From Hymenobacter sp. HSC-4F20 (lineage in GTDB: Bacteria > Bacteroidota > Bacteroidia > Cytophagales > Hymenobacteraceae), in contig NZ_JAHZTD010000003.1 in the NCBI RefSeq assembly GCF_019599275.1, positions 62,001 through 126,000 of the forward strand: a stretch of 64,000 nucleotides of DNA. Reading direction: 5' to 3'. This document shows positions 41,864 through 50,437 of this stretch, piece after piece. Both the position numbers and the translations under genes were made by a program. The notes beneath the pieces were generated by a model that saw nothing but the letters and a program-made list of their open reading frames with translations, was not told the DNA's origin and did no database searches. Position 1 is the first letter of the stretch; each line of letters opens with the position of its first letter.

Positions 41864-42904
41864 TTACAACCGGTGGTAATAGCGCAGGGCGGCAGCAATG
41901 TCCTCCAGGGTCACGGGCTGGTCGTACACACCCTGGCCAATGCCTTCGAGCAGCGTACAGTTGATAACATTGCCCGCATTTTTCTTGTCCTGCCGCGCAA
42001 AGTCAGCAATAGCCTCGGTTTCGAGGGTCACAAACTGCACCTTGTCGAAAATAGAGAAGAGGAAAGTTTCTACCTGATCTAACTCCTGGTCGGTTAGCTG
42101 CCCTTTGTGATGGCTCAGCCACGCCTCGCAAATCATGCCCGCCGCCACGGCTTCTCCGTGCAGAATTTCGCGCCCGGGCTGGGTGAGCAGATAGCTTTCC
42201 AGGGCATGCCCGATGGTATGCCCAAAGTTGAGCAGCTTGCGCGGGCCTCTTTCCAACGGATCCTGCGCCACAATCCGCTGCTTCAGGGCCACCGACTCCC
42301 GAATCAGAGGGGTCCAGTCGTCCACCAGAATGCCGATGGTGCGGTTGTGGGCGAAAGCAGCAGCGTCCGCAATCAGCCAATGTTTAACTACCTCCGCGTA
42401 GCCGGCTTTCAGTTGGCGTGGGTCCAGGGTTTGCAGGAAGCGAGGCTCAATGCAGACCGCCAACGGCTCCTGAAAAACCCCAATCTGATTTTTGAACCCC
42501 AGGAAGTCAACTCCCGTTTTGCCGCCCACGCTGGCATCTACCTGGGCCAGCAAGGTGGTAGGCACCTGCACGAAGGGAATCCCACGCTTGTACAGCGCCG
42601 CGCAGAAGCCCCCCAAGTCCGTTACCACCCCTCCCCCTACGTTAACCAGCACGGCATGGCGGTCGGCCCGCGCTTGGGTTAGAGCGTTCCACACCGCTTC
42701 GCAGGTAGCAAGGGTTTTATATTCTTCGCCGGCCGGAATTTCTATAGGGGTATACCCCCCCGGCAGCTGTCTTTCCAGTAGCGGCAGGCACTGGCGGGCG
42801 GTATTGGTATCCAGCAGCACAAACACCTGGCTTACCGCCGGCCGCCCCAGTAAGGTTGCCAGGGCCGATAAAGACTCTGACCCGATGAACAGGTTTTCGT
42901 TCAA
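41864..42904 (-). CDS. aroB: 3-dehydroquinate synthase
   Basis: Cyclises DAHP to 3-dehydroquinate, the second step of the shikimate pathway; needs NAD and a divalent metal. The 346-residue protein has ALVNVGGGVVTDLGG-type NAD binding (VLVNVGGGVVTDLGGFCAAL), FVQVPTTLLAQVDASVGGKT, AGYAEVVKHWLIAD and the metal site LNFGHTIGHALE with HGEAVAAGM. It precedes aroA on the minus strand, a sensible pathway pairing, with the REP-like element in the 177-base gap to the aroA GTG. Confidence 0.95.
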   Translation of the reverse strand: MNENLFIGSESLSALATLLGRPAVSQVFVLLDTNTARQCLPLLERQLPGGYTPIEIPAGEEYKTLATCEAVWNALTQARADRHAVLVNVGGGVVTDLGGFCAALYKRGIPFVQVPTTLLAQVDASVGGKTGVDFLGFKNQIGVFQEPLAVCIEPRFLQTLDPRQLKAGYAEVVKHWLIADAAAFAHNRTIGILVDDWTPLIRESVALKQRIVAQDPLERGPRKLLNFGHTIGHALESYLLTQPGREILHGEAVAAGMICEAWLSHHKGQLTDQELDQVETFLFSIFDKVQFVTLETEAIADFARQDKKNAGNVINCTLLEGIGQGVYDQPVTLEDIAAALRYYHRL

Positions 42905-43028
42905 AATACTATTGGTTTTAAAAAACTTGTCTCACCATTAAAAGAAATCGGACAAAAATAGCTTGCTTTGATGCAACTATCCAGCCTGAAATACGCTCAC
43001 TAAGACGCAACTTACTTTCTATTCAATT

Positions 43029-43484
43029 ATGAACTCTTTTACTCGTGGCGTATTCTTCCTAACACTCGCTGGTCTGGGTCTAGCGGTGGGGGGCTGTAAC
43101 CGCGACTCGGTGCCGACGGTTGAGGAAAAGCTGGTAGGCCGCTGGGAGTGGCAGCAAACCACGGCCGACAATCAGAGCCGACTTACTCCAACCAACACGG
43201 GCCACCAAGTGGTAGTCGAGTTTGACCGGCGCGGCCGGGCCCGGTTCTATCAGGATGGGCAGTTGGTTAGCGCCGCCGCCTTTTCGGTCCGCCGGGTGAT
43301 GGGCAGCTTCGGCAAGCCTTCCCGACACGTTATCATTTACCGGGGCTACCAGAACAACCAATTCTATTCCGTGTCGGGCAACCGCTTGCAACTCCAGGAC
43401 GCCAACGGCAAGATATCGGAGCACACTTATATCCGGGCCGCACCGGAAGTATCGGCGCAGGTGCGCGCGCCAAAAGAGTTGTAA
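43029..43484 (+). CDS. Lipocalin-like lipoprotein of unknown function
   Basis: A 151-residue lipoprotein, with a signal ending in the lipobox AVGGC (Cys23). The mature part begins with VEEKLVGRWEWQQTTADNQS. That motif (LxGxWxW...), followed by beta strands such as HQVVVEFDRRGRARFYQDG and RHVIIYRGYQNNQFYSVSG, is common in small lipocalin-like proteins of Bacteroidota. A ligand is not predictable. It is monocistronic by position. The 5' region is AT-rich. Confidence 0.8.
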   Translation: MNSFTRGVFFLTLAGLGLAVGGCNRDSVPTVEEKLVGRWEWQQTTADNQSRLTPTNTGHQVVVEFDRRGRARFYQDGQLVSAAAFSVRRVMGSFGKPSRHVIIYRGYQNNQFYSVSGNRLQLQDANGKISEHTYIRAAPEVSAQVRAPKEL

Positions 43485-43664
43485 ATCGGTAGTGCGCTGC
43501 CTACCTGGTGGGCAGCACTGCTGAAAAGGGTATTGCCTGATTTTAGTGAAACTACTGTCCTAAACTGCAGTCTGTACTACGGCCGGGGTTACAGCAGGCG
43601 GGAGGAGCGGTCTGCATGAACCGGCATTTACAAAGCGCGAGGTAGAGCAGAGCAACTAACCCGG

Positions 43665-43692
43665 TTTGAACAATGTTTACCGGCTATCTTTG
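43665..43692 (+). promoter_or_regulatory. Promoter of proline dehydrogenase
   Basis: TTTG at 43665-43668, a 16-base spacer, then TATCTTTG (43685-43692), a full match to TAnnTTTG. The spacer is shorter than usual. It predicts a leader of about 42 bases before the ATG at 43741. Confidence 0.6.
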
Positions 43693-43740
43693 CACTGGCA
43701 GTTTTCCACCCTGCTGCCCTTCACCCCTACCACCCTATCG

Positions 43741-44931
43741 ATGCCCGTAACTCAAGCTCCGCCCATTTCTTTCGACGATACCGCCGTTGCATTTGCCAGC
43801 AAATCCGACGGAGAGTTGCGGAAGATGTACGCCCTGTTTGCCGCCATGAACAACAACTCGCTGGTCAAGACCGGGGGTGGCCTCATGAAAGCGGCGTTGA
43901 AGTGGCACCTGCCCGGCACTAAGTTCTTAATCAAAAAGTCAATTTTTGAGCAGTTCTGCGGGGGTGAGACTATTCAGGAATGCTTACCCGTAATTCAGGA
44001 GCTGGGCCGCTACCACATTGGTACCATCCTCGACTACTCAGTGGAAGGCGAAGGCAACGATAAAAGCTTCGATGCTACCACTACCGAGCTACTGGCGACT
44101 ATTGATTTAGCGCACCGTTCGCAAAACATTCCTTTCTCCGTATTTAAGGTAACGGGTGTTGGCGACGCAGCTATCCTGGAGAAGGTGCAACGCGGCACGG
44201 CGCTTTCACCGGGGGAGCAGGCCAGCTTTGAACGAACCAAAAAACGGATTAACGCCATTTGCGCCCGGGCCCATCAGTACGGAGTACGTGTATTCGTCGA
44301 TGCGGAGGAGAGCTGGTTTCAGGAAACTATCGACCAACTCACCTACGAAATGATGCAGCGCTACAACCGGGAGTCGGCCATTGTCTGGAATACGTACCAG
44401 CTCTACCGCCACGACCGACTGGAGGCCCTTCAGAAAGCGCACGATGCCGCTGTCCGCGGTGGTTACTATTTAGGAGGTAAACTGGTCCGCGGAGCCTATA
44501 TGGAGAAGGAAGGACGGGTAGCGGCTCAGCAGGGCCGGCAAAATCCTATCAACTCCAGTAAGCAAGCTACCGACGACCTGTATAATGAAGCACTGCGCTA
44601 CTGCCTGGCTCACGTTGACCGTATCAGCATTTGCGCTGGCACGCACAACGAAGCCAGTTCCTTGCTGCTAACCGAACTGATGCAGGAGCGTGGCCTGCGC
44701 CCGAATGACCAGCGGGTATGGTTTGCTCAGCTTTATGGCATGAGTGATAACCTAAGCTATAACCTGGCCCACGCAGGCTATAACACGGCTAAATATGTAC
44801 CCTACGGTCCTGTGGAAGCCGTGATGCCGTATCTGCTCCGCCGCGCTGACGAAAATACGGCCATTGCGGGCCAGAGCAGCCGGGAGTTCCTCCTGATTCA
44901 GAAAGAAATGAACCGCCGCAAGGCCCACTAA
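43741..44931 (+). CDS. Proline dehydrogenase family protein
   Basis: Flavoenzyme (FAD, TIM barrel) oxidising proline to delta-1-pyrroline-5-carboxylate, passing electrons to quinones. The 396-residue single-domain protein shows FSVFKVTGVGDAAILEKVQR, RVFVDAEESWFQETIDQLTY, AIVWNTYQLYRHDRLEALQK, KLVRGAYMEKEGR, CAGTHNEASS and the C-terminal YVPYGPVEAVMPYLLRRADE with its Arg-Arg, typical of the substrate carboxylate grip. The P5C dehydrogenase partner is not in this window. The start was set by the promoter at 43665-43692; the open frame begins at 43666, inside the promoter. Confidence 0.93.
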   Translation: MPVTQAPPISFDDTAVAFASKSDGELRKMYALFAAMNNNSLVKTGGGLMKAALKWHLPGTKFLIKKSIFEQFCGGETIQECLPVIQELGRYHIGTILDYSVEGEGNDKSFDATTTELLATIDLAHRSQNIPFSVFKVTGVGDAAILEKVQRGTALSPGEQASFERTKKRINAICARAHQYGVRVFVDAEESWFQETIDQLTYEMMQRYNRESAIVWNTYQLYRHDRLEALQKAHDAAVRGGYYLGGKLVRGAYMEKEGRVAAQQGRQNPINSSKQATDDLYNEALRYCLAHVDRISICAGTHNEASSLLLTELMQERGLRPNDQRVWFAQLYGMSDNLSYNLAHAGYNTAKYVPYGPVEAVMPYLLRRADENTAIAGQSSREFLLIQKEMNRRKAH

Positions 44932-44974
44932 TTTTGGCTATATAGCTGAACGGCATAGTTTTGGTTAGCGCCCG

Positions 44975-45018
44975 CCCGCTGCCCTGGTTTTAGCCCGGGG
45001 CAGCGGGTGTTTTTTTTA
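44975..45018 (+). terminator. Terminator of proline dehydrogenase
   Basis: CCCGCTGCCC (44975-44984) pairs perfectly with 44998-45007, followed by a run of eight T. Confidence 0.88.
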
Positions 45019-45053
45019 GTACATTCCGCTTTCAACTTTTCCCTTTCCCGCCC

Positions 45054-45422
45054 ATGATCGGCCGAGTACGTAGCCATTTGATTCGCTTTGCCCGCACACA
45101 GGTAGGCACTACCAGCTACCTCAATCTGGTTCAAGAAGCCGAGTTAGGCTTGAACCTTGACATCTCCCACGAAAAATCCCGCCTTAACGAAATCCTGGCT
45201 GAAATTTCGGAGAGTGAATACCAAAGTGGGCGTCCTATCTTAAGCTGCCTAGTAAAAGTGGAAGGCTCCAAGGGGCAAGGCGACAGTTTTTACAAACTAT
45301 GCGAGCGGCTTGGGCTGGGGGAATGGCGTAGTCTTAAGCAGCAGGAAGACTTCCTGAAGAATATCCGCCGCGAATGCCGGGAGTTTTGGAAGGACAACAG
45401 CAATTTTGAAAAATTTGCTTAG
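45054..45422 (+). CDS. Small orphan protein with a GRPxLS-type motif
   Basis: A 122-residue cytosolic protein. It starts MIGRVRSHLIRFARTQVG and contains SRLNEILAEISESEYQSGRP, ILSCLVKVEGSKGQGDSFYK and LCERLGLGEW, then a charged helix ending FWKDNSNFEKFA. The sequence GRPxLSxxVxxxxxxGxxFxxLxxxLG is one I associate with a small uncharacterised domain scattered in bacterial accessory regions, but this is recall and I cannot name it. Slightly lower GC than its neighbours. Terminator upstream; none clear downstream. Confidence 0.75.
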   Translation: MIGRVRSHLIRFARTQVGTTSYLNLVQEAELGLNLDISHEKSRLNEILAEISESEYQSGRPILSCLVKVEGSKGQGDSFYKLCERLGLGEWRSLKQQEDFLKNIRRECREFWKDNSNFEKFA

Positions 45423-45613
45423 GCAAAAATGCCCTTAGGAGTTTGTATAGGCCTTTTTTGAATGTAGAGAAGAGAGAAAGGCAGAATTATTTCTGCAACC
45501 TCTGTTGAGACGCTACCGTTAAGCATCCTCGAAACCGATGTTGGATTATTCTTTTCCTTTCTAGTCCACTTCGGAGTACTCTCTCCTTTCCATTCAAATT
45601 CAACTCCACCCTT

Positions 45614-46483
45614 ATGAACACCAACGATTCGATTAACCCGACGAACACCGGTACTGGCTCAGGCGCTAACTACGGCAGTGATACTCCGGGTACTGGCTAC
45701 AGTGCCGGCACTGGTAGCAGCACTTCGAGCGGCAATATGGGCAACTCCAGCACTGGTAACTCTTCTAACCAAGGTGGGGTAGGTTCTTCGTCGTACGGCA
45801 GCACTTCCAGCTCCTCGGATAATAATGCCCACCATGACTACAGTGCTACCCAGAAGGGTGCCGCAGTAGCAGGTTCGGCTGGCGCTACGGTTGGTGCTGG
45901 TGTTGATGCTGTGCAGAACGCCGCTGGCGATGCTGCCCGCGCTGTAACCGGTAGCAACACAACTTACGGCTCTTCTTCTACCTACGGTTCGTTCCGCGAC
46001 CGTGACAGCGCCGAGCGTGCATATCAGTCGCTCTCGTCGCGTGGCTACAGCAAGGACGATGTGAACGTGCTGATGTCGGATGACACCCGTAAAACGCACT
46101 TCGGTGACCACACGCCTGATACTGAACTAGGTGATAAGGCCATGGAAGGTGCTGGCGTAGGTTCAGCCATCGGTGGTACTGCTGGCGCCATCATTGGAGC
46201 TATTGCTGCCATTGGTACTTCGGTAGCTTTGCCCGGCCTGGGTCTGGTAATTGCTGGCCCAATTGCCGCTGCTCTGGCTGGTGCCGGTGCTGGTGGTCTG
46301 ACGGGTGGTCTGGTAGGTGCCCTGGTGGGTTCGGGCATCCCGGAAGAACATGCTGCTGAATATGAAAGCGACGTGAAAAACGGCAACATCGTAATGGGTG
46401 TGCGTCCGCGTAACGAAGAAGATGCTCGCTACTTCGAAGAAGAATTCCGCCGCCATAGCGGTGACAAAGTGCGTCGCTACTAG
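45614..46483 (+). CDS. General stress protein-like, Gly/Ser-rich with glycine-zipper segment
   Basis: A 289-residue protein. Residues 1-75 are low complexity (Gly, Ser, Thr, Asn). A short region resembling the general stress protein 17M (YflT) fold follows at about 120-165 (YGSFRDRDSAERAYQSLSSR, GYSKDDVNVLMSDD). Two glycine-zipper hydrophobic stretches (about 178-245, GSAIGGTAGAIIGAIAAIGT and AALAGAGAGGLTGGLVGALV) look able to insert in membrane. The last part, HAAEYESDVKNGNIVMGVRP, is again typical of the stress family. The reader should take the function as membrane-associated stress protein at best. Codon use shows many GGT/GCT, consistent with high expression. Confidence 0.8.
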   Translation: MNTNDSINPTNTGTGSGANYGSDTPGTGYSAGTGSSTSSGNMGNSSTGNSSNQGGVGSSSYGSTSSSSDNNAHHDYSATQKGAAVAGSAGATVGAGVDAVQNAAGDAARAVTGSNTTYGSSSTYGSFRDRDSAERAYQSLSSRGYSKDDVNVLMSDDTRKTHFGDHTPDTELGDKAMEGAGVGSAIGGTAGAIIGAIAAIGTSVALPGLGLVIAGPIAAALAGAGAGGLTGGLVGALVGSGIPEEHAAEYESDVKNGNIVMGVRPRNEEDARYFEEEFRRHSGDKVRRY

Positions 46484-46807
46484 TCTGGCAGCACATTTGC
46501 CTTAAAAAGGTCCTCCCTATCAAGATGGGGAGGACCTTTTTTTATGCGCCGACGGCTAATTTCATCGAGCATTCGGTATTCCGTGTTTACTTGCAAATCT
46601 TCTATATACCAAAAGTTCAATGCCGCGGCAGTCGTGCAACCTTGAGGACAATTTTCCACCCTTATTTCACTGGTCGTACTATAGCGCCGGCACTTATTTC
46701 GCCTTCTCCAACGTTTTCCTTCTATAACCGCCAGCCCTGCCTGTGCGTAGCCTTTAGTAGGATTCCTGCTTTTCTCCTGAGTATTCTTCATTTCACCCCG
46801 ATTGTTC
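46484..46807. other. Intergenic region between stress protein and tail-specific protease
   Basis: A stretch of 324 bases. It begins with the terminator at 46504-46544. The rest is mixed composition with no gene I believe; open frames on both strands over it lack protein character. It should contain the protease promoter, but I see no clean TAnnTTTG. Confidence 0.5.
46504..46544 (+). terminator. Terminator of the stress protein gene
   Basis: AAAAAGGTCCTCCC (46504-46517) pairs with GGGAGGACCTTTTT (46528-46541), with seven T at the 3' side. Confidence 0.9.
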
Positions 46808-48955
46808 ATGTCCTCCCCCCGACTCAAGATAGGCCTTTATGCCTCGGTGTTGCTGGCGGTGTTTGTACTGGCTTCTTACAAGCTGTACCGGCGCAACGAT
46901 GGCCGCTCTCCTCAGAAAGATGAAGTTCTCATCAAAGCAATGCTCCAGGGCCTAAGCCAGGCTCACTACCAGCCGGAGCGCATTGATGATGCGTTTTCCA
47001 AGCGGGTTTTTGATCTGTATCTGAAGCGGCTGGATAGCAGCAAGAAGTTTCTGCTCCAGTCTGATGTTGACCAGTTGCGCAAATACCAGCTGGATATCGA
47101 CAACCAGGTGCAGCGTGGCACCCATGAGTTCATGGACCTAGGCACCCAGCTCATGGCCCAGCGCGTGAAAGATATCCAGGGTCTGTACCGGGATATTCTC
47201 TCCAAACCGTTTGACTTTACCGTTGAGGAGAACTTCGAGACAGAACCCGACAAAGTAACCTTTGCTGCCAACGCTGCCGCTCAGCGTGAGGAATGGCGCA
47301 AGTTTCTGAAATATCAGACGATGGTGCGGGTATCGGAAATGATGGACGAGCAGGCTAAGAAGAAGGATAAGCCGTTGGCTTCGACTTCGGCTACTCCCTC
47401 GCCGGCTACCACCTCCGAGCCGATGCGTACTCCGGCCCAGATGGAAGCAGAGGCCCGCAAGCGGGTGCTGAAGTACTTCGATGATTACTTCAAGGATCTG
47501 CAGCAGACCGACGCCAACGACCGGCTGGCTATGTACGCCAACACCATTGCCAACACCTACGACCCCCACACCGAGTACTTTGCTCCCCGCGACAAAGAAA
47601 CCTTTGATATTGCCATGACGGGCCGTTTTGAGGGAATTGGAGCTTCGTTGCAGGAGAAAGACGGGCAAATCAAAGTGTCGGATATTATTCCGGGTAGTGC
47701 TTCCTACCGCCAGGGTGAGTTGAAAGCCGGAGATATTATCCTGCGCGTTGCACAGGGCGCGGCTGAGCCAGTATCGGTGGAAGGTATGCGCCTGGATAAG
47801 GCTGTTTCAATGATCAAAGGCAAGAAAGGCACAGAAGTGCGGCTGACGGTGAAGAAACCCGATGCCAGCACCAAGATCATCTCCATCATCCGTGATGTGG
47901 TAGTGATTGAAGAAACCTACGCGCAGTCAGCTACTATCAACGACAACGGTAAGAAGCTGGGCTACATCAAGCTGCCAAACTTCTATGCCGACTTCAACGA
48001 CAATGGCGGCCGTAGCTCGGCTGCTGATGTGAAGAAGGAGCTGGAAAAGCTGAAGGCTGAGAATGTGCAGGGCGTAGTGCTTGACCTGCGCTTCAACGGA
48101 GGCGGCTCCTTGCAGGACGCTGTAGAAATGGCTGGCCTGTTCGTGGATAGCGGCCCGGTAGTGCAGGTTCGCAATAGCCAAGGCGCGCCTACCATTCTCA
48201 ACGACCGTGACCCGCGCGTACAGTACGGCGGTCCGCTGGTAGTACTGGTAAATAAATACAGTGCCTCAGCCTCCGAAATTCTGGCCGCCGCCATTCAGGA
48301 CTATAAGCGCGGTGTTATTATGGGCTCGGCCAGCACCTACGGCAAGGGCACGGTACAGCGCATTTTCGACCTCGACGAAGCCATGCCGGCTGAGTTTAAC
48401 AGCATCAAGCCGTTCGGCTCGCTGAAGCTGACTACCTCGAAGTTCTACCGCATTAATGGTGGCTCGACGCAGTTCAAAGGGGTAATTCCCGACATCGTTC
48501 TGCCCGACGCCTATAGCTACTTGGACCAAGGCGAAAAAGAAACCGACTACCCGCTGAAGTGGGACGAAATCACGCCGGCCCGCTACCGCGCTTGGGGTGC
48601 AGCCCCGTCTATCGACAAGCTGCGCCAGGCCAGCACGGCCCGGGTAAATAGCAGCGCCAGCTTCAAGCAGCTTTCGGATATGGTAGCCCGCATGGTGAAG
48701 CGTAAGGACGATACTAAAGTGTCGCTGAAGCTGTCTAACTACCGCGCGGAGCAGGAGCTGGCTAAAGCAGAGTCTGAAAAGTATGAGGCTATTCAGAATG
48801 CTGCTCAGCCCATTGCTATTGCTCCTCTGGCCTTCGATCTGCGCCAACTGGGTGCCGATACCATCAAGGTAAACCGCGCTTCTCGCTTCGTGAAGCCGCT
48901 GAAGAAGGATATCACTCTACGCGAAGCCGTAGCGGTGCTGAAAGACCAGATCTAA
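46808..48955 (+). CDS. prc: Carboxy-terminal processing (tail-specific) protease
   Basis: A 715-residue periplasmic serine protease of family S41 (Prc/Tsp) that degrades or trims proteins at the C-terminus. It has one N-terminal transmembrane/signal helix (about 8-22) and the Prc N-terminal helical domain (to about 240). A PDZ domain (about 265-345, GIGASLQEKDGQIKVSDIIP and GELKAGDIILRVAQG) follows. The protease domain has KYSASASEILAAAIQDY with the nucleophile Ser and STYGKGTVQ with the general-base Lys. A C-terminal Tsp domain ends the chain. I use the ATG at 46808; a TTG two codons earlier is in frame. It has its own terminator. Confidence 0.95.
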   Translation: MSSPRLKIGLYASVLLAVFVLASYKLYRRNDGRSPQKDEVLIKAMLQGLSQAHYQPERIDDAFSKRVFDLYLKRLDSSKKFLLQSDVDQLRKYQLDIDNQVQRGTHEFMDLGTQLMAQRVKDIQGLYRDILSKPFDFTVEENFETEPDKVTFAANAAAQREEWRKFLKYQTMVRVSEMMDEQAKKKDKPLASTSATPSPATTSEPMRTPAQMEAEARKRVLKYFDDYFKDLQQTDANDRLAMYANTIANTYDPHTEYFAPRDKETFDIAMTGRFEGIGASLQEKDGQIKVSDIIPGSASYRQGELKAGDIILRVAQGAAEPVSVEGMRLDKAVSMIKGKKGTEVRLTVKKPDASTKIISIIRDVVVIEETYAQSATINDNGKKLGYIKLPNFYADFNDNGGRSSAADVKKELEKLKAENVQGVVLDLRFNGGGSLQDAVEMAGLFVDSGPVVQVRNSQGAPTILNDRDPRVQYGGPLVVLVNKYSASASEILAAAIQDYKRGVIMGSASTYGKGTVQRIFDLDEAMPAEFNSIKPFGSLKLTTSKFYRINGGSTQFKGVIPDIVLPDAYSYLDQGEKETDYPLKWDEITPARYRAWGAAPSIDKLRQASTARVNSSASFKQLSDMVARMVKRKDDTKVSLKLSNYRAEQELAKAESEKYEAIQNAAQPIAIAPLAFDLRQLGADTIKVNRASRFVKPLKKDITLREAVAVLKDQI

Positions 48956-48978
48956 TCGGGTATTTCGCCTTTTATCGA

Positions 48979-49012
48979 AAGCCTCCGTGCAGCAGTGCAC
49001 GGGGGCTTTTTT
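48979..49012 (+). terminator. Terminator of the tail-specific protease gene
   Basis: AAGCCTCCGTGC (48979-48990) pairs with GCACGGGGGCTT (48997-49008, one mismatch), followed by T residues. Confidence 0.8.
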
Positions 49013-49184
49013 GGCTCTTTACCAAACCGTTATAATTCGTTAGCAAATCGACCTTAATTTTAAATTACCATTTATAACGTTATTCATACACAATCATCTG
49101 ATTATCAGTCATATATTTTTAGTAAATCTTGTCAATATTTTTAGCAAATAAGAACTCAAAACCTGCTATCTTGGTTTATAAAGC

Positions 49185-50222
49185 ATGACAACGATGAACA
49201 TGGAAACGACCATTATTCCGCTCGTTACGGACGAGCAGAAGCAGGCTGAGGAAATCTGGCGCAAATCCATTCCGGCCCAGGTGTTCCTTAACTACTTCTT
49301 CGCCATCAACTACCACATTCAGGAAGCTGACGACGCCATGGGCGGTCTGCAGCACCTGCCTTTCTTCCGGGCTCACCAAGCTGAGCTGACTGACGCCGAC
49401 GTGCAAGCTATTACTAAGCTGCTGCACGCTAGCTGGAGCACTGAGTACGCCCTGCGCGCCACTGCCGAGCTGGGCGATGAAGACTACTTGCGCAATGCTC
49501 TGCACTGGACCTTCCCGCAGGCCTATCATACCATCATGGCCGGGTTGCAGGCTTTCCTGTACACGGCCGGCGTCCGCAGCAACAACCCTTCCCTGATCCG
49601 TCGGGAGGTAGGGCGGCTGGTGGTGCGCAATGCCTACCCTCGTCCCATTTCCTTCTATGCGGCCGGCGCGTACGGCGACTTCAGCATTCACCGCTTGCCC
49701 CTGGCTGGCTACAAAGCTGGTCTGCACATTGCCAGCAAGGAGATTGACGCTCAGGCTCAGATCGGGCAGTTCCTGCGCACTACCCGCAAGCTGAAGGCTC
49801 AAGCCACCCGCCAGCAAGTGCAGGCCAACCCTAACACGGCGTTGCGCAGCCAGAAGACGGGCAAGGTGCTAGATAAGTGGACAGCTGCTCACTGGCAGCA
49901 GATTACCTGGCGCCTCGGCTACACGACCATCTTCGACCTGCTGGGTCGCCTGCGCATCTCCCAGACGAGCCGCGAGATTGAGCGCTTCGTGGAAGCGGAG
50001 ATTGACTTCAAGCTGTTCCACCAGTCGCTGCTCAACATTGTAAGCTACCTCAACGGCATCCACGAAACCTACGTGGCCAAGGCTATGGGGCTGGAGCGCT
50101 ACCAGCAACTGGTAACCGAGCTGCCGAAGCACCTGCAGAACTCCTTTGTGCAGGAGCGCTTACAAACCCGCGTTGAGCCCCAGCTCCGCGACAACGAGCC
50201 GACCATGCGCATGGCGGCCTAA
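49185..50222 (+). CDS. Orphan helical protein of 345 residues
   Basis: No family recognised. The product is soluble, without a signal peptide, and nearly all helical. Conserved-looking segments are IPAQVFLNYFFAINYHIQEA, LHWTFPQAYHTIMAGLQAFL, RLVVRNAYPRPISFYAAGAY and TTIFDLLGRLRISQTSREIE, then a long helix to the end. About 165 bases upstream are extremely AT-rich (49019-49184) and differ from the rest of the window. A -7-like TATCTTGG (one mismatch) lies at 49169-49176. The gene body has normal GC and GAG/CTG codon use, so it is probably resident, with an AT-rich control region. A terminator follows at 50266. Confidence 0.85.
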   Translation: MTTMNMETTIIPLVTDEQKQAEEIWRKSIPAQVFLNYFFAINYHIQEADDAMGGLQHLPFFRAHQAELTDADVQAITKLLHASWSTEYALRATAELGDEDYLRNALHWTFPQAYHTIMAGLQAFLYTAGVRSNNPSLIRREVGRLVVRNAYPRPISFYAAGAYGDFSIHRLPLAGYKAGLHIASKEIDAQAQIGQFLRTTRKLKAQATRQQVQANPNTALRSQKTGKVLDKWTAAHWQQITWRLGYTTIFDLLGRLRISQTSREIERFVEAEIDFKLFHQSLLNIVSYLNGIHETYVAKAMGLERYQQLVTELPKHLQNSFVQERLQTRVEPQLRDNEPTMRMAA

Positions 50223-50265
50223 GGTACCCCGAGCTTTTTTTAGTAGTCCGACTGCATATACACGT

Positions 50266-50296
50266 AAGCGCTGGCCCCCTGGGCCGGCGCTTTTTG
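50266..50296 (+). terminator. Terminator of the 345-residue orphan gene
   Basis: AGCGCTGGCC (50267-50276) pairs with GGCCGGCGCT (one mismatch, 50282-50291), followed by five T. Confidence 0.8.
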
Positions 50297-50379
50297 TTTG
50301 CGCTGAGCATACCACCACTACATTTTGGGCAACTATCCAACTCTTCGGTGGTTTATGCAAATAAGTGTGGGAGCCGCGC

Positions 50380-50387
50380 TATTTTTG
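50380..50387 (+). promoter_or_regulatory. -7 element TATTTTTG of lysS
   Basis: Full match to TAnnTTTG, 50 bases before the lysS ATG. The -33 region is unclear. It excludes an earlier in-frame ATG at 50411 only weakly, since that lies downstream of it. Confidence 0.5.
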
Positions 50388-50437
50388 CAGCTTGACTTTA
50401 CTAGCCCCGCGTGGGCTTTCTTTTTAGACCTTGTACC

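Noticed and set aside
43666..43740. Upstream in-frame start for proline dehydrogenase
   Set aside because: It overlaps the promoter at 43665-43692.
46480..46827. A 115-codon open frame on the minus strand
   Set aside because: It runs through the terminator at 46504-46544 and into the protease gene; translation is irregular and Arg-rich.
49169..49176. TATCTTGG as a firm promoter for the 345-residue orphan
   Set aside because: One mismatch to TAnnTTTG and no TTG at a valid spacing, so I mention it only as a possibility.
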